A DNA stretch of 64,000 bases, taken from NCBI RefSeq assembly GCF_027107535.1, contig NZ_CP114283.1:2108001-2172000 (forward strand). Direction: 5' to 3'. How positions within the stretch are numbered: position 1 is the first letter of the stretch; each line of letters starts with the position of its first letter. The notes below the pieces were generated by a model. The model was not told the origin of the DNA. It was given only the letters and a program-made list of their open reading frames with translations, and did no database searches. This document shows positions 1-9,537 of the stretch, one piece after another. A program made the position numbers and the translations under genes. Origin of the DNA: Streptomyces aurantiacus (lineage in GTDB: Bacteria > Actinomycetota > Actinomycetes > Streptomycetales > Streptomycetaceae).

Positions 1-28
1 GGCTGGACCCAGGTCAGACGCAGAGGGG

Positions 29-1180
29 TCATGACAGCTCCGCGTACGCCGTCTCGTGGGCCCGGCGGCGCCGTACGTCACGGGCGAAGATCTCGCGGGT
101 CACCTCCGCGAGGGTCGTCGCGGGTGCCCGCAGGTCCAGACGGCTGGCCTCGGCGACCGTCTTGGCCCAGTCGGACGGGATCTCCGACCCCAGGGCGCCC
201 GCCAGGGCACCGGACATCGTGGCGATGGAGTCGCAGTCGCGGCCGTAGTTCACCGAGCCCAGCACCGCGTGCCGGTAGTCGCCGCGGGAGACCAGCAGCA
301 TGGCGAGGGCCACCGGGAGCTCCTCGATGGAGTGGATGCGGGAGGGGCGGCGGGCGCCCAGGGACGGGCTCCGGTAGTCCGGGCCGACCGTGTCGTAGGG
401 GGCGACCGCCTCGCGCACGGGGCGCAGCGCCGACTCGAAGTCCGAGTACCGCGCCGCCGTGTCGCAGACCGTCTCGATCGCGGCCCGCGTGCCGTCCTTC
501 GCCACCGCCAGGCAGGCCTCGACCACCGAGTCCGGGGTCGCGCCCGGGGCACAGGCGGCCGCCACGGCCGCCGCGAAGACACCGGCCGCCTCCCGCCCGT
601 ACGACGACTGGTGGGCGCCCGCGATGTCCAGGGCCTCGGCGTAGGCGCCCGCCGGGTTCGCCGCGTTGACCAGGCCGACCGGGGCCATGTACATCGCGGC
701 ACCGCAGTTGACGATGTTGCCGGTGCCCGCCTCCCGGGGGTCCACGTGGCCGTAGTGGATCCGGGCCACCAGCCACTTCTCGGCGAGGAAGATCCGCTGG
801 AGGGGGAGGGCGTCCGCCTCGAGTTCCGGGATCCAGCGGGGCGTTGTCATCAGGTCGGGCACCAGGTGCCCGGCGACGGCGTACGCGTCGAGATGGTCGC
901 GGACCGTCGCGTACACCCGTACCAGGGCGTGCGTCATCAGGGTGTCGTCGGTCACGTGGCCGTCGCCCTTGTGGTACGGGGCGACAGGGCGGGCCGTGCG
1001 CCAGTCGTCGCCGTGCCAGGGGCCGACGATGCCGTGGACGCGTCCGCCGTGGCGTTCGGTGATCTGGTCGGGGGAGTAGCCCTCGACGGGGCCGCCGAGC
1101 GCGTCGCCGACGGCGGCTCCGACGAGGGCTCCGGTGATCCGTTCGTCGAGGGTTCCTGTTCCTTCTCCTTTGGGCGTCAT
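29..1180 (-). CDS. ADP-ribosylglycohydrolase (ARH/DraG family)
   Basis: A 383-residue protein of the ARH/DraG fold, whose members remove ADP-ribose from proteins or small molecules using two magnesium ions. The opening GALVGAAVGDALGGPVEG (residues 17-34) is the family's start motif. TDDT at 77-80 and RDCDS at 314-318 (Asp315, Asp317) are the expected metal ligands, so the enzyme looks intact. The ATG lies 7 bp after the stop of the next ARH gene upstream, and a GGAGGG sequence lies inside that gene's end, so it is the last gene of a three-gene operon. Its substrate cannot be read from the sequence. It could act on ADP-ribosylated protein, RNA or metabolites. Confidence 0.9.
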   Translation of the reverse strand: MTPKGEGTGTLDERITGALVGAAVGDALGGPVEGYSPDQITERHGGRVHGIVGPWHGDDWRTARPVAPYHKGDGHVTDDTLMTHALVRVYATVRDHLDAYAVAGHLVPDLMTTPRWIPELEADALPLQRIFLAEKWLVARIHYGHVDPREAGTGNIVNCGAAMYMAPVGLVNAANPAGAYAEALDIAGAHQSSYGREAAGVFAAAVAAACAPGATPDSVVEACLAVAKDGTRAAIETVCDTAARYSDFESALRPVREAVAPYDTVGPDYRSPSLGARRPSRIHSIEELPVALAMLLVSRGDYRHAVLGSVNYGRDCDSIATMSGALAGALGSEIPSDWAKTVAEASRLDLRAPATTLAEVTREIFARDVRRRRAHETAYAELS

Positions 1181-1187
1181 GCCCGAA

Positions 1188-2543
1188 TCATCCCTCCGGG
1201 AGGGCCAGTTCCGTCGCTTCCAGCAGTTCGGCGAGTCCGATGAGGTCCGTGCCGGTCAGCCGCGGCAGTGCGCAGCCGGACAGGGTGCGGCAGGTGTCGC
1301 GCCAGGCGGCGGGGATCGCCGCGCCGCCGCCGAGCGCGCCGGTCAGTGCGCCGGCGAGGGCCGGGGCCGAGTCCGCGACCCGGGACAGGCAGGCCGCCGC
1401 GGGCACGGCCTCCGCGATCCGGCCGTGTGCGGCGACGGCGAGCGCGAGGGCGACCGGGACGGTCTCGGCGGCGGCGATGCCGTAGCTGTAGACGTGGTCG
1501 ACGATCTGGTGTTCCAGGAGGGGGACGACACCGAAGGCGCCGTGCCCCTCCGTCATGGAGTCACGGGCGAGCGCGAGGGCGTGCCGTGCGTTGCGGCCGA
1601 TCTCCGTGGCCTCCGGGAGTTCGGCGAGGGCCGCCGCCGCGCAGGAGTCCACGTCCGCGCCGCCCAGCGCGAGTGCGACGGCCGCGGCCATCGCACGGGC
1701 GCCGTGCACGCCGTCACCGTCCTGTGTGTAGCGGGCGTCGAACTCGGCCAGTTCCGCGGCGGACCGGGCGTCTCCCGCGTGGGCCACCGCCAGTACGCAC
1801 GCCCGTACGCAGGCCGCGTCGTCGAAGTAGTGGGGGTTGTCGTGGCCGGAGGCCGGCGGGCGCAGTCCGGCTGCGAGGTTTCCGAGGCCGGCCCGTACCG
1901 AGATGCGGGCGCGCAGGGGGAGTACGGCGGACTCGATCTCGGGGGCGCGGTCGGCTGCCGCGGCGACCTCGCTGGCCACGGCGTTCCAGGAGAGGTCGAT
2001 GGCCGCGCGCATCCGGCGCTCCCGGCTCAGGTCGCCGAGCGCGCCGGCGTCGGCGGCGCGCAGGACCGCCTCCGCCGCGAACGCCGCCCATTCGGCGTCG
2101 TCCGACGGGCCGAGCCGCAGCGGCTCCGGTGGCTGGTTCAGGGCGATGGGGACGGGGAGGGTGGTCGTCGCGTTCTGTTCCGCGAAGGTGTCCAGCTCGC
2201 GGGTCAGGCGTCGTGTCCATTCGGGCATGCGGGCGGCTCGGTGCCTGGCCGCGGGCCAGCCTGCGGCGTCGCCCGCGGCCAGGCCCAGGAGGAGGCCCTC
2301 GATGCGGCGTCGGGCCTGGGGGCGGTGGGCGATGTGCGGGTCCGTGAGGGCTGGTCGCGCAGTTCCCCGCGCCCCCAGCAGAGGTTCCGGGCGGTTTGTC
2401 GCCTGCGGGTCCGTCGTGGCTGGTCGCGCAGTTTCCCGCGCCCCTGACGGGGTGCGGGCTGCCCCGGCTTTCGGTGGGGCGGTGAGGCCCAGCGCCGCCG
2501 CGGGGGCGCTGTCGAGCAGGTGGGTGGTCGGTTCGGGATTCAC
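1188..2543 (-). CDS. Divergent ADP-ribosylglycohydrolase paralogue with altered metal motif
   Basis: A 451-residue ARH-family protein. The GTG start overlaps the TGA of the upstream ARH gene in a GTGA junction, implying translational coupling. The ARH domain begins near residue 81 (IEGLLLGLAAGDAAGWP). The usual TDDTE is SDDAE here (147-151), and the C-terminal Asp-x-Asp-Ser is RVADS (388-392), so Val389 replaces the first metal-ligand Asp. The rest of the motif (APALAGALTGALGG) is conserved. About 80 extra N-terminal residues are low-complexity and contain two copies of a translated dispersed repeat (GARETARPATTDP and GARGTARPALTDP). It may be an enzyme with altered metal use or a pseudoenzyme. 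The fold assignment is safe; activity is uncertain. Confidence 0.82.
   Translation of the reverse strand: MNPEPTTHLLDSAPAAALGLTAPPKAGAARTPSGARETARPATTDPQATNRPEPLLGARGTARPALTDPHIAHRPQARRRIEGLLLGLAAGDAAGWPAARHRAARMPEWTRRLTRELDTFAEQNATTTLPVPIALNQPPEPLRLGPSDDAEWAAFAAEAVLRAADAGALGDLSRERRMRAAIDLSWNAVASEVAAAADRAPEIESAVLPLRARISVRAGLGNLAAGLRPPASGHDNPHYFDDAACVRACVLAVAHAGDARSAAELAEFDARYTQDGDGVHGARAMAAAVALALGGADVDSCAAAALAELPEATEIGRNARHALALARDSMTEGHGAFGVVPLLEHQIVDHVYSYGIAAAETVPVALALAVAAHGRIAEAVPAAACLSRVADSAPALAGALTGALGGGAAIPAAWRDTCRTLSGCALPRLTGTDLIGLAELLEATELALPEG
2352..2444. repeat. Two in-frame copies of a dispersed palindromic-repeat half
   Basis: TGGTCGCGCAGTTCCCCGCG at 2352-2371 recurs at 2421 with one change (TTTCC for TTCCC context). 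The copies are exactly 69 bp apart, so both are read in the same frame by the minus-strand ARH gene. The same word occurs between genes at 11212 and forms the arms of the hairpin after polA at 55631. Confidence 0.8.
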
Positions 2544-3547
2544 AGGGACACCTCGTCCGGGGTCAGCAGGTCCGCCACGTCCAGGACGTGATGGCCCTGC
2601 ATGGCGGGAAGACAGCTGCCTCGGGCCGGGCCGATCGCCGCCGCCCAGGCGGCGGGGATCGCCGAGGCGCCCTTCGTCGCGCCGGCCAGGGCGCCCGCGA
2701 CCGCGGCCGTGGTGTCGGCGTCCCGGCCCATGTTCACCGCCGTGAGGACCGCCTCCGTGAAGTCGCCGTCGGCGGCCGCGTACGCGCCGAAGGCGAGGGC
2801 CACGGCCTCGGGGGCCAGGTCGGTCCAGGGGTAGCCGCCGATGACGACGGCCGAGCGGACCGCGCGTTCGCCGCGGTGCGCACAGGCCACCGCCCGGCGC
2901 AGGGAGCGTGCCGTCCAGGAGTCGTCGGGGACGACGGCCAGTGCGGAGGCGACGACCACGATCGTCGGGGCGCCGGCCATCGCCGCCGCGACGCCCGCGG
3001 CGACCGCCTGGCCGCCGTAGATGCCCTCGCCGTCGTGGCTCACCGACCCGTCGATCGCCACCAGCCTGGCCGCCTCCGCGGGGCGGCCCGCCGCGAAGAC
3101 GCCGAAGGGGGCCGCGCGCATGGCGAGGCCGTCGCTCCAGGCGTGCCGGTGCTGTGCGGAGATCGGGGCGGCCAGCCCCCGGCGCAGGTTCTCCAGCGTG
3201 CCCCGCTCGCTGAAGCCCGCACCCCGGAACGGGCCCTCGTCGCGGTCCGCGATCCACTGGTGCCAGGCCGCCTCCACGTGCCGGGCCGTGAGCGCCGAAC
3301 CGTGCCGGGCGAGCAGCAGCCCCGAGAAGATCGCGTACTCGGTGTCGTCCGTGCCGGCCGGTTTCTCGGCCACGTACCCCGTGATGCGTCCCCAGCGCGC
3401 GCGGATCTCGGACGGCTTCATGTTCTCGGCCGGTGCCCCCAGCGCGTCACCCACGGCGAGCCCCAGCAGTGCGCCGCGCGCCCGTTCACGGAGAGCGGTG
3501 GCGCCTCCTGGCGCCGGGACCGGCGGAACGCAGGCAATCGAAGCCAT
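2540..3547 (-). CDS. ADP-ribosylglycohydrolase (ARH/DraG family), first gene of triple operon
   Basis: A 335-residue ARH-family hydrolase. The ATG at 3547 was chosen because GGAGAGG stands 7 nt upstream; an in-frame ATG 18 codons earlier lacks such a site. The family start motif (GALLGLAVGDALGAP) begins near residue 25. TDDTE at 66-70 and GRDADT with Asp276 and Asp278 are the canonical magnesium ligands. It is the promoter-proximal gene of three consecutive ARH genes, linked to the next by a 4-bp GTGA overlap. It is divergent from the metal-transporter gene to its right. DraG-type enzymes reverse ADP-ribosylation of metabolic enzymes such as nitrogenase reductase, but the substrate here is unknown. 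Confidence 0.9.
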   Translation of the reverse strand: MASIACVPPVPAPGGATALRERARGALLGLAVGDALGAPAENMKPSEIRARWGRITGYVAEKPAGTDDTEYAIFSGLLLARHGSALTARHVEAAWHQWIADRDEGPFRGAGFSERGTLENLRRGLAAPISAQHRHAWSDGLAMRAAPFGVFAAGRPAEAARLVAIDGSVSHDGEGIYGGQAVAAGVAAAMAGAPTIVVVASALAVVPDDSWTARSLRRAVACAHRGERAVRSAVVIGGYPWTDLAPEAVALAFGAYAAADGDFTEAVLTAVNMGRDADTTAAVAGALAGATKGASAIPAAWAAAIGPARGSCLPAMQGHHVLDVADLLTPDEVSL

Positions 3548-3807
3548 GGCGGTGCCTCTCCGTCGCGGGGTCCCGGAAGGTCGGAAGGACCCTTTGCGCA
3601 TGTGTCCCCACGGAGCGGTTCACCGGAGCCTCGCGCGCCTCAGCATCACCCGGTCGACATCTGTGCGCAGGTCACCACGGATGAGCGGATGAGGCGAAAG
3701 TGCAGGTAAGTACGGCCTTCCTTGCTGGCGAGCGAGAAATTTCAGGCGTACCTTCGGCGTTGTCCAAAAGTAGAACTAATCCAATCAAGCACCTGGAGGG
3801 CCCTGGA

Positions 3808-4539
3808 ATGGCCATCATCGAGACCGAGGCGGCACTCCATGAGGCCCACCGCGACAACCACACCCACCGGGACGTGAACGGGGGGTGGCTGCGCCCGGCC
3901 GTCTTCGGCGCGATGGACGGACTCGTCTCCAACCTGGCGCTGATGACGGGCGTGGCGGGCGGAGCCGTCTCCTCCCGGGCCGTCGTCATCACCGGATTCG
4001 CGGGCCTGGCCGCCGGAGCCTTCTCCATGGCCGCCGGCGAATACACCTCCGTCGCCTCGCAGCGCGAACTCGTCGAGGCCGAACTCGACGTCGAACGCCG
4101 GGAGTTGAGGAAGCATCCCCAGGACGAGGAGCGCGAGCTGGCCGAGCTGTACCAGGCGCGGGGGGTCGACCCCGGTCTCGCCCGCGAGGTGGCCCGGCAG
4201 CTGTCCAGAGACCCCGAGCAGGCCCTGGAGATACATGCGAGGGAGGAGCTGGGCATCGATCCCGGCGACCTGCCCTCGCCCGCCGTCGCCGCCGTGTCGA
4301 GCTTCGGCTCCTTCGCCCTGGGGGCCCTGCTCCCCGTCCTCCCGTACCTGCTGGGCGCGACCACCCTCTGGCCCGCCCTGCTGCTCGCGTTCCTCGGGCT
4401 CTTCGCCTGCGGCGCGATCGTGGCCAAGGTGACCGCCAGATCCTGGTGGTACAGCGGGGCGCGGCAGCTCGCGCTGGGTGCGGCCGCCGCCGGTGTGACG
4501 TACGCCCTGGGCGGTTTCTTCGGTACGGCCGTAGGATGA
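3808..4539 (+). CDS. VIT1/CCC1 family Fe2+/Mn2+ transporter
   Basis: A 243-residue membrane protein of the vacuolar iron transporter family, which exports Fe(II) or Mn(II) from the cytoplasm. The ATG at 3808 follows CTGGAGGG at a good distance; the open frame continues upstream without a ribosome site. After a polar, His-rich N-terminus (HEAHRDNHTH), the first helix carries the family pattern FGAMDGLVSNLALMTG (residues 33-48), then GEYTSVASQRE. A charged Glu-rich cytoplasmic segment (about 85-140), the metal-binding loop of the family, separates the first helix pair from the C-terminal helices. No transcription signal was recognised. It is a single gene between the ARH operon and gltB. Confidence 0.88.
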   Translation: MAIIETEAALHEAHRDNHTHRDVNGGWLRPAVFGAMDGLVSNLALMTGVAGGAVSSRAVVITGFAGLAAGAFSMAAGEYTSVASQRELVEAELDVERRELRKHPQDEERELAELYQARGVDPGLAREVARQLSRDPEQALEIHAREELGIDPGDLPSPAVAAVSSFGSFALGALLPVLPYLLGATTLWPALLLAFLGLFACGAIVAKVTARSWWYSGARQLALGAAAAGVTYALGGFFGTAVG

Positions 4540-4941
4540 CCGCACCGCTGAGGTGATCGGCTATGCAAGGGACTGCATAAGTAGTCGTTACTCGGCGGTT
4601 TCGAATGCTTAACCACTGGGCATGAGCCGTAAGCGCTGCGGGCAATGACGCCCGCTCCTCCTGTGAAGCGGTGGGTGACGTTGCCTGCCGCGATCGGGCC
4701 GACGGTCATTGATCTGTCCGAAAAGGCCCCCTTGTTCAGCCGCCACGAGCGGCACCCCGCCGCACCCGTGGCGTCCGCATGCTGGAACGCGGTATCCGGT
4801 TCCCGAGATCCGTCCCATCATGTAACCTGCACGAAATTTTGCACCTTTCGCAGAGGGCCAACGTCGTCCCTCGGCACTCGCTCCCCCAGAGCCGCAAGAG
4901 CCTGGGAGGCGCCCCCAGCCACGACGACGACGGGAGAGCCG
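4540..4941 (+). other. gltB upstream region with inverted repeats and hairpins
   Basis: This 402-bp spacer has no credible gene. It contains a perfect inverted repeat TATGCA-N6-TGCATA (4562-4579), a second one GCGGGC-N6-GCCCGC (4638-4655), a GlnR-like box at 4822-4837 (listed separately), and a GC-rich leader. In the leader, CTCCCCCAG (4881-4889) can pair with CTGGGAG (4902-4908), and the latter can instead pair with CCCAG (4914-4918). A frame open from 4645 into gltB is non-coding-looking leader sequence. Confidence 0.6.
4822..4837 (+). promoter_or_regulatory. GlnR-type nitrogen regulator box
   Basis: GTAAC-N6-GAAAT fits the actinobacterial GlnR a-b half-site pair gTnAc-N6-GaAAc. It lies about 105 bp before the gltB start, the position expected for nitrogen control of glutamate synthase. 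Only one a-b pair is clear; the next expected half-site is poor. Confidence 0.55.
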
Positions 4942-7900
4942 ATGCGTACGCCGCGCCAGCCGTCCCAGCACTCCGAGAATGGCCAGAACTGGTCCTTCAT
5001 GGATGCTCGCCCTGCCGCGCAGGGTATGTACGACCCCCGCAACGAGCACGACGCCTGTGGCGTCGGTTTCGTGGCCACCCTCACCGGCGAGGCGAGCCAC
5101 GCGCTGGTCGAGCAGGCGCTCACGGTTCTGCGCAATCTGGAGCACCGCGGTGCCACCGGCGCCGAGCCCGACTCCGGTGACGGCGCGGGCATCCTGTCCC
5201 AGGTCCCGGACGCCTTCTTCCGCGAGGTGACCGACTTCGATCTGCCCGGGGCCGGTGCGTACGCGGTCGGTACCGCCTTCCTGCCCGCGGACGGCATCGA
5301 CGCCGCCGTCACGCGCATCGAGACGATCGCCGCCGACGAGGGACTGACGGTCCTCGGCTGGCGCGAGGTCCCGGTCGCTCCCGGACTCCTCGGCGCCACC
5401 GCCCGTTCGACGATGCCCCTCTTCCGCCAGGTCTTCGTCACGGACGGGGCCAGCCAGGGCATCGAGCTCGACCGCAAGGCGTTCGTGCTGCGCAAGCGCG
5501 CCGAGCGCGAGGCCGACGTGTACTTCCCGTCGCTCTCCGCCCGCACCATCGTCTACAAGGGCATGCTGACCACCGGCCAGCTGGAGCCCTTCTTCCCGGA
5601 CCTGTCCGACCGCCGCTTCGCCTCCGCGATCGCGCTCGTGCACTCCCGGTTCTCCACGAACACCTTCCCGAGCTGGCCGCTCGCCCACCCGTACCGCTTC
5701 GTCGCGCACAACGGCGAGATCAACACGGTCAAGGGCAACCGCAACTGGATGGCGGCCCGCGAGTCCCAGGTCGTCTCCGACCTGTTCGGACAGCAGGACA
5801 AGCTCGACCGGATCTTCCCGATCTGTACGCCCGAGGCGTCCGACTCCGCCTCCTTCGACGAGGTCCTGGAGCTGCTGCACCTCGGCGGCCGGTCCCTCCC
5901 GCACTCCGTGCTGATGATGATCCCGGAGGCGTGGGAGAACCACGACTCCATGGACCCGGCCCGCCGCGCCTTCTACCAGTTCCACTCCACGCAGATGGAG
6001 CCCTGGGACGGCCCGGCCTGTGTCACCTTCACCGACGGCACCCAGGTCGGCGCGGTCCTCGACCGCAACGGCCTGCGCCCCGGCCGCTACTGGGTCACCG
6101 ACGAGGGTCTCGTCGTCCTCGGCTCCGAGGTCGGCGTCCTCGACATCGACCCCGCGAAGGTCGTCCGCAAGGGCCGCCTGCAGCCCGGCCGCATGTTCCT
6201 CGTGGACACCGCCGAGCACCGGATCATCGAGGACGACGAGATCAAGGCCGCCCTCGCCGCCGAGAACCCGTACGCGGAGTGGCTCGAAGCCGGCGAGATC
6301 GAGCTCTCCGACCTGCCCGAGCGCGAGCACATCGTGCATACCCATGCCTCGGTCACCCGCCGCCAGCAGACCTTCGGCTACACCGAGGAGGAGCTGCGCG
6401 TCATCGTCGCGCCGATGGCCAAGACCGGCGGCGAACCGCTCGGTTCCATGGGCACGGACTCGCCGATCGCGGCCCTGTCCGAGCGCCCGCGGCTGCTCTT
6501 CGACTACTTCACCCAGCTGTTCGCGCAGGTCACCAACCCGCCGCTGGACGCCATCCGCGAGGAGCTCGTCACCTCGCTGCGCTCCTCGCTGGGCCCCGCG
6601 GGCAACCTCCTCGAGCCGACCGCCGCGTCCTGTCGCAGCGTCACCCTGCCCTTCCCGGTGATCGACAACGACGAGCTGGCCAAGCTCATCCACATCAACG
6701 CCGACGGCGACATGCCCGGCATGAAGGCCGCGACACTGTCCGGCCTGTACCGCGTCTCCGGCGGCGGCGACTCGCTCGCCGCCCGACTCGATGAGATCTG
6801 CACCGAGGCCGACGCCGCCATAGAGAACGGCGCCCGGCTGATCGTCCTCTCGGACCGGCACTCCGACGCCGAGCACGCGCCGATCCCCTCGCTGCTGCTC
6901 ACCGCGGCCGTCCACCACCACCTCATCCGCACCAAGCAGCGCACCCAGGTGGGCCTGCTGGTCGAGGCGGGCGACGTCCGCGAGGTCCACCACGTGGCCC
7001 TCCTCATCGGCTTCGGCGCCGCGGCCGTCAACCCCTACCTGGCGATGGAGTCCGTCGAGGACCTGGTCAGGGCAGGGACGTTCCTCCCCGGCATCGAGCC
7101 CGAGCAGGCCATCCGCAACCTGATCTACGCCCTCGGCAAGGGCGTCCTCAAGGTCATGTCCAAGATGGGCATCTCCACCGTCGCCTCCTACCGCGGCGCC
7201 CAGGTCTTCGAGGCCGTCGGCCTCGACCAGGCCTTCGTGCAGAAGTACTTCAACGGCACGGCCACCAAGATCGGCGGAGTCGGCATCGACGTCGTCGCCA
7301 AGGAGGTCGCCGCCCGCCACGCGAAGGCGTACCCGGCCAGCGGCATCGCGCCCGCGCACCGCGCCCTCGACATAGGCGGCGAGTACCAGTGGCGCCGCGA
7401 GGGCGAGCCGCACCTGTTCGACCCGGAGACGGTCTTCCGCCTCCAGCACTCCACGCGCAGCGGCAACTACGACATCTTCAAGAAGTACACGGACCGCGTG
7501 AACGAGCAGTCCGAGCGGCTCATGACGCTGCGCGGTCTCTTCGGCTTCACGTCCGGCCGCGAGCCGATCTCCCTCGACGAGGTCGAGCCGGCGAGCGAGA
7601 TCGTCAAGCGCTTCTCCACCGGCGCCATGTCGTACGGCTCCATCTCGAAGGAAGCCCACGAGACGCTCGCCATCGCCATGAACCAGCTGGGCGCCAAGTC
7701 CAACACCGGTGAGGGCGGCGAGGACCCGGACCGCCTCTACGACCCGGCGCGCCGCTCCTCCATCAAGCAGGTCGCCTCCGGCCGCTTCGGCGTCACGTCC
7801 GAGTACCTGGTCAACGCGGACGACATCCAGATCAAGATGGCCCAGGGCGCCAAGCCCGGCGAGGGCGGCCAGCTGCCCGGCCACAAGGTGTACCCCTGGG

Positions 7901-9537
7901 TCGCCAGGACCCGGCACAGCACCCCCGGCGTGGGCCTCATCTCCCCGCCGCCGCACCACGACATCTACTCGATCGAAGACCTCGCCCAGCTGATCCACGA
8001 CCTGAAGAACGCGAACCCGCAGGCGCGGATCCACGTGAAGCTGGTCTCCGAGGTCGGCGTCGGCACGGTCGCCGCGGGTGTCTCCAAGGCGCACGCGGAC
8101 GTCGTCCTGATCTCCGGCCACGACGGCGGCACGGGCGCATCCCCGCTCACCTCGCTCAAGCACGCGGGCGGTCCCTGGGAGCTCGGCCTCGCCGAGACCC
8201 AGCAGACGCTGCTCCTGAACGGCCTGCGCGACCGGATCGTCGTACAGACCGACGGCCAGTTGAAGACCGGCCGTGACGTCGTCATCGCCGCGCTGCTGGG
8301 CGCCGAGGAGTTCGGTTTCGCGACCGCGCCGCTCGTCGTCTCCGGTTGCGTCATGATGCGCGTCTGCCACCTGGACACCTGCCCGGTCGGCATCGCCACC
8401 CAGAACCCGGCCCTGCGGGAGCGGTTCACCGGCAAGGCCGAGTACATCGTGAACTTCTTCAAGTTCATCGCCGAAGAGGTCCGCGAGATCCTCGCCGAAC
8501 TGGGCTTCCGCTCCATCGAGGAGGCCGTCGGCCACGCCGAGACCCTCGACGTCGCCCGTGCCGTCGACCACTGGAAGGCGCAGGGCCTGGACCTGGCCCC
8601 GCTCTTCTACGTGCCCGAACTGCCCGAGGGGGCGGCCCTCCACCAGGTCATCGAGCAGGACCACGGCCTGGAGAAGGCGCTCGACAACGAGCTGATCAAG
8701 CTCGCCGCCGACGCCCTCGCCGCGTCCAGCGCGACCGACGCCCAGCCGGTCCGCGCCCAGGTCGCGATCCGTAACATCAACCGCACGGTCGGCACCATGC
8801 TCGGCCACGAGGTGACGAAGAAGTTCGGCGGCGCGGGCCTGCCCGACGACACCATCGACATCACCTTCACCGGCAGCGCGGGCCAGTCCTTCGGCGCCTT
8901 CCTCCCGCGCGGCGTGACGCTGCGCCTGGAGGGCGACGCCAACGACTACGTCGGCAAGGGCCTCTCCGGCGGCCGCGTGATCGTCCGTCCCGACCGGGGC
9001 GCCGACCACCTCGCCGAGTTCTCCACGATCGCGGGCAACACCATCGCGTACGGCGCGACCGGCGGCGAGCTCTTCCTGCGCGGCCGCACCGGCGAGCGCT
9101 TCTGCGTCCGCAACTCCGGCGCGACCGTCGTCTCCGAGGGTGTGGGCGACCACGGCTGCGAGTACATGACCGGCGGTCACGCCGTCGTCCTCGGCGAGAC
9201 GGGCCGCAACTTCGCGGCCGGCATGTCGGGCGGCATCGCGTACGTCATCGACCTGAACCGCGACAACGTCAACGCCGGCAACCTCGGCGCCGTCGAGGCA
9301 CTGGACGACGCCGACAAGAAGTGGCTGCACGACGTCGTGCGCCGGCACCACGAGGAGACGGCCTCCACCGTCGCCGAGAAGCTCCTGGCCGAGTGGGACA
9401 CCGCCGTGGACCGCTTCAGCAGGATCATCCCCAGCACGTACAAGGCAGTGCTCGCCGCCAAGGACGCCGCCGAGCGAGCCGGACTCACCGAGTCCGAGAT
9501 CACCGAGAAGATGATGGAGGCGGCGACCAATGGCTGA
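4942..9537 (+). CDS. gltB: Glutamate synthase (GOGAT) large subunit
   Basis: A 1531-residue subunit that transfers the amide nitrogen of glutamine to 2-oxoglutarate, giving two glutamates. The ATG at 4942 follows GGGAGA. A 38-residue propeptide precedes Cys39 ([10 protein letters not shown]), the N-terminal nucleophile of the glutaminase domain after processing. The central and FMN-binding synthase domains follow. The 3Fe-4S cysteines are C1136-x5-C1142-x4-C1147 ([16 protein letters not shown]). The C-terminal Gly-rich beta-helix starts at [13 protein letters not shown]. The length is normal for the family. It overlaps gltD by 8 bp, so the two are co-translated. A GlnR-like box upstream suggests nitrogen control. 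Confidence 0.98.
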   Translation: MRTPRQPSQHSENGQNWSFMDARPAAQGMYDPRNEHDACGVGFVATLTGEASHALVEQALTVLRNLEHRGATGAEPDSGDGAGILSQVPDAFFREVTDFDLPGAGAYAVGTAFLPADGIDAAVTRIETIAADEGLTVLGWREVPVAPGLLGATARSTMPLFRQVFVTDGASQGIELDRKAFVLRKRAEREADVYFPSLSARTIVYKGMLTTGQLEPFFPDLSDRRFASAIALVHSRFSTNTFPSWPLAHPYRFVAHNGEINTVKGNRNWMAARESQVVSDLFGQQDKLDRIFPICTPEASDSASFDEVLELLHLGGRSLPHSVLMMIPEAWENHDSMDPARRAFYQFHSTQMEPWDGPACVTFTDGTQVGAVLDRNGLRPGRYWVTDEGLVVLGSEVGVLDIDPAKVVRKGRLQPGRMFLVDTAEHRIIEDDEIKAALAAENPYAEWLEAGEIELSDLPEREHIVHTHASVTRRQQTFGYTEEELRVIVAPMAKTGGEPLGSMGTDSPIAALSERPRLLFDYFTQLFAQVTNPPLDAIREELVTSLRSSLGPAGNLLEPTAASCRSVTLPFPVIDNDELAKLIHINADGDMPGMKAATLSGLYRVSGGGDSLAARLDEICTEADAAIENGARLIVLSDRHSDAEHAPIPSLLLTAAVHHHLIRTKQRTQVGLLVEAGDVREVHHVALLIGFGAAAVNPYLAMESVEDLVRAGTFLPGIEPEQAIRNLIYALGKGVLKVMSKMGISTVASYRGAQVFEAVGLDQAFVQKYFNGTATKIGGVGIDVVAKEVAARHAKAYPASGIAPAHRALDIGGEYQWRREGEPHLFDPETVFRLQHSTRSGNYDIFKKYTDRVNEQSERLMTLRGLFGFTSGREPISLDEVEPASEIVKRFSTGAMSYGSISKEAHETLAIAMNQLGAKSNTGEGGEDPDRLYDPARRSSIKQVASGRFGVTSEYLVNADDIQIKMAQGAKPGEGGQLPGHKVYPWVARTRHSTPGVGLISPPPHHDIYSIEDLAQLIHDLKNANPQARIHVKLVSEVGVGTVAAGVSKAHADVVLISGHDGGTGASPLTSLKHAGGPWELGLAETQQTLLLNGLRDRIVVQTDGQLKTGRDVVIAALLGAEEFGFATAPLVVSGCVMMRVCHLDTCPVGIATQNPALRERFTGKAEYIVNFFKFIAEEVREILAELGFRSIEEAVGHAETLDVARAVDHWKAQGLDLAPLFYVPELPEGAALHQVIEQDHGLEKALDNELIKLAADALAASSATDAQPVRAQVAIRNINRTVGTMLGHEVTKKFGGAGLPDDTIDITFTGSAGQSFGAFLPRGVTLRLEGDANDYVGKGLSGGRVIVRPDRGADHLAEFSTIAGNTIAYGATGGELFLRGRTGERFCVRNSGATVVSEGVGDHGCEYMTGGHAVVLGETGRNFAAGMSGGIAYVIDLNRDNVNAGNLGAVEALDDADKKWLHDVVRRHHEETASTVAEKLLAEWDTAVDRFSRIIPSTYKAVLAAKDAAERAGLTESEITEKMMEAATNG

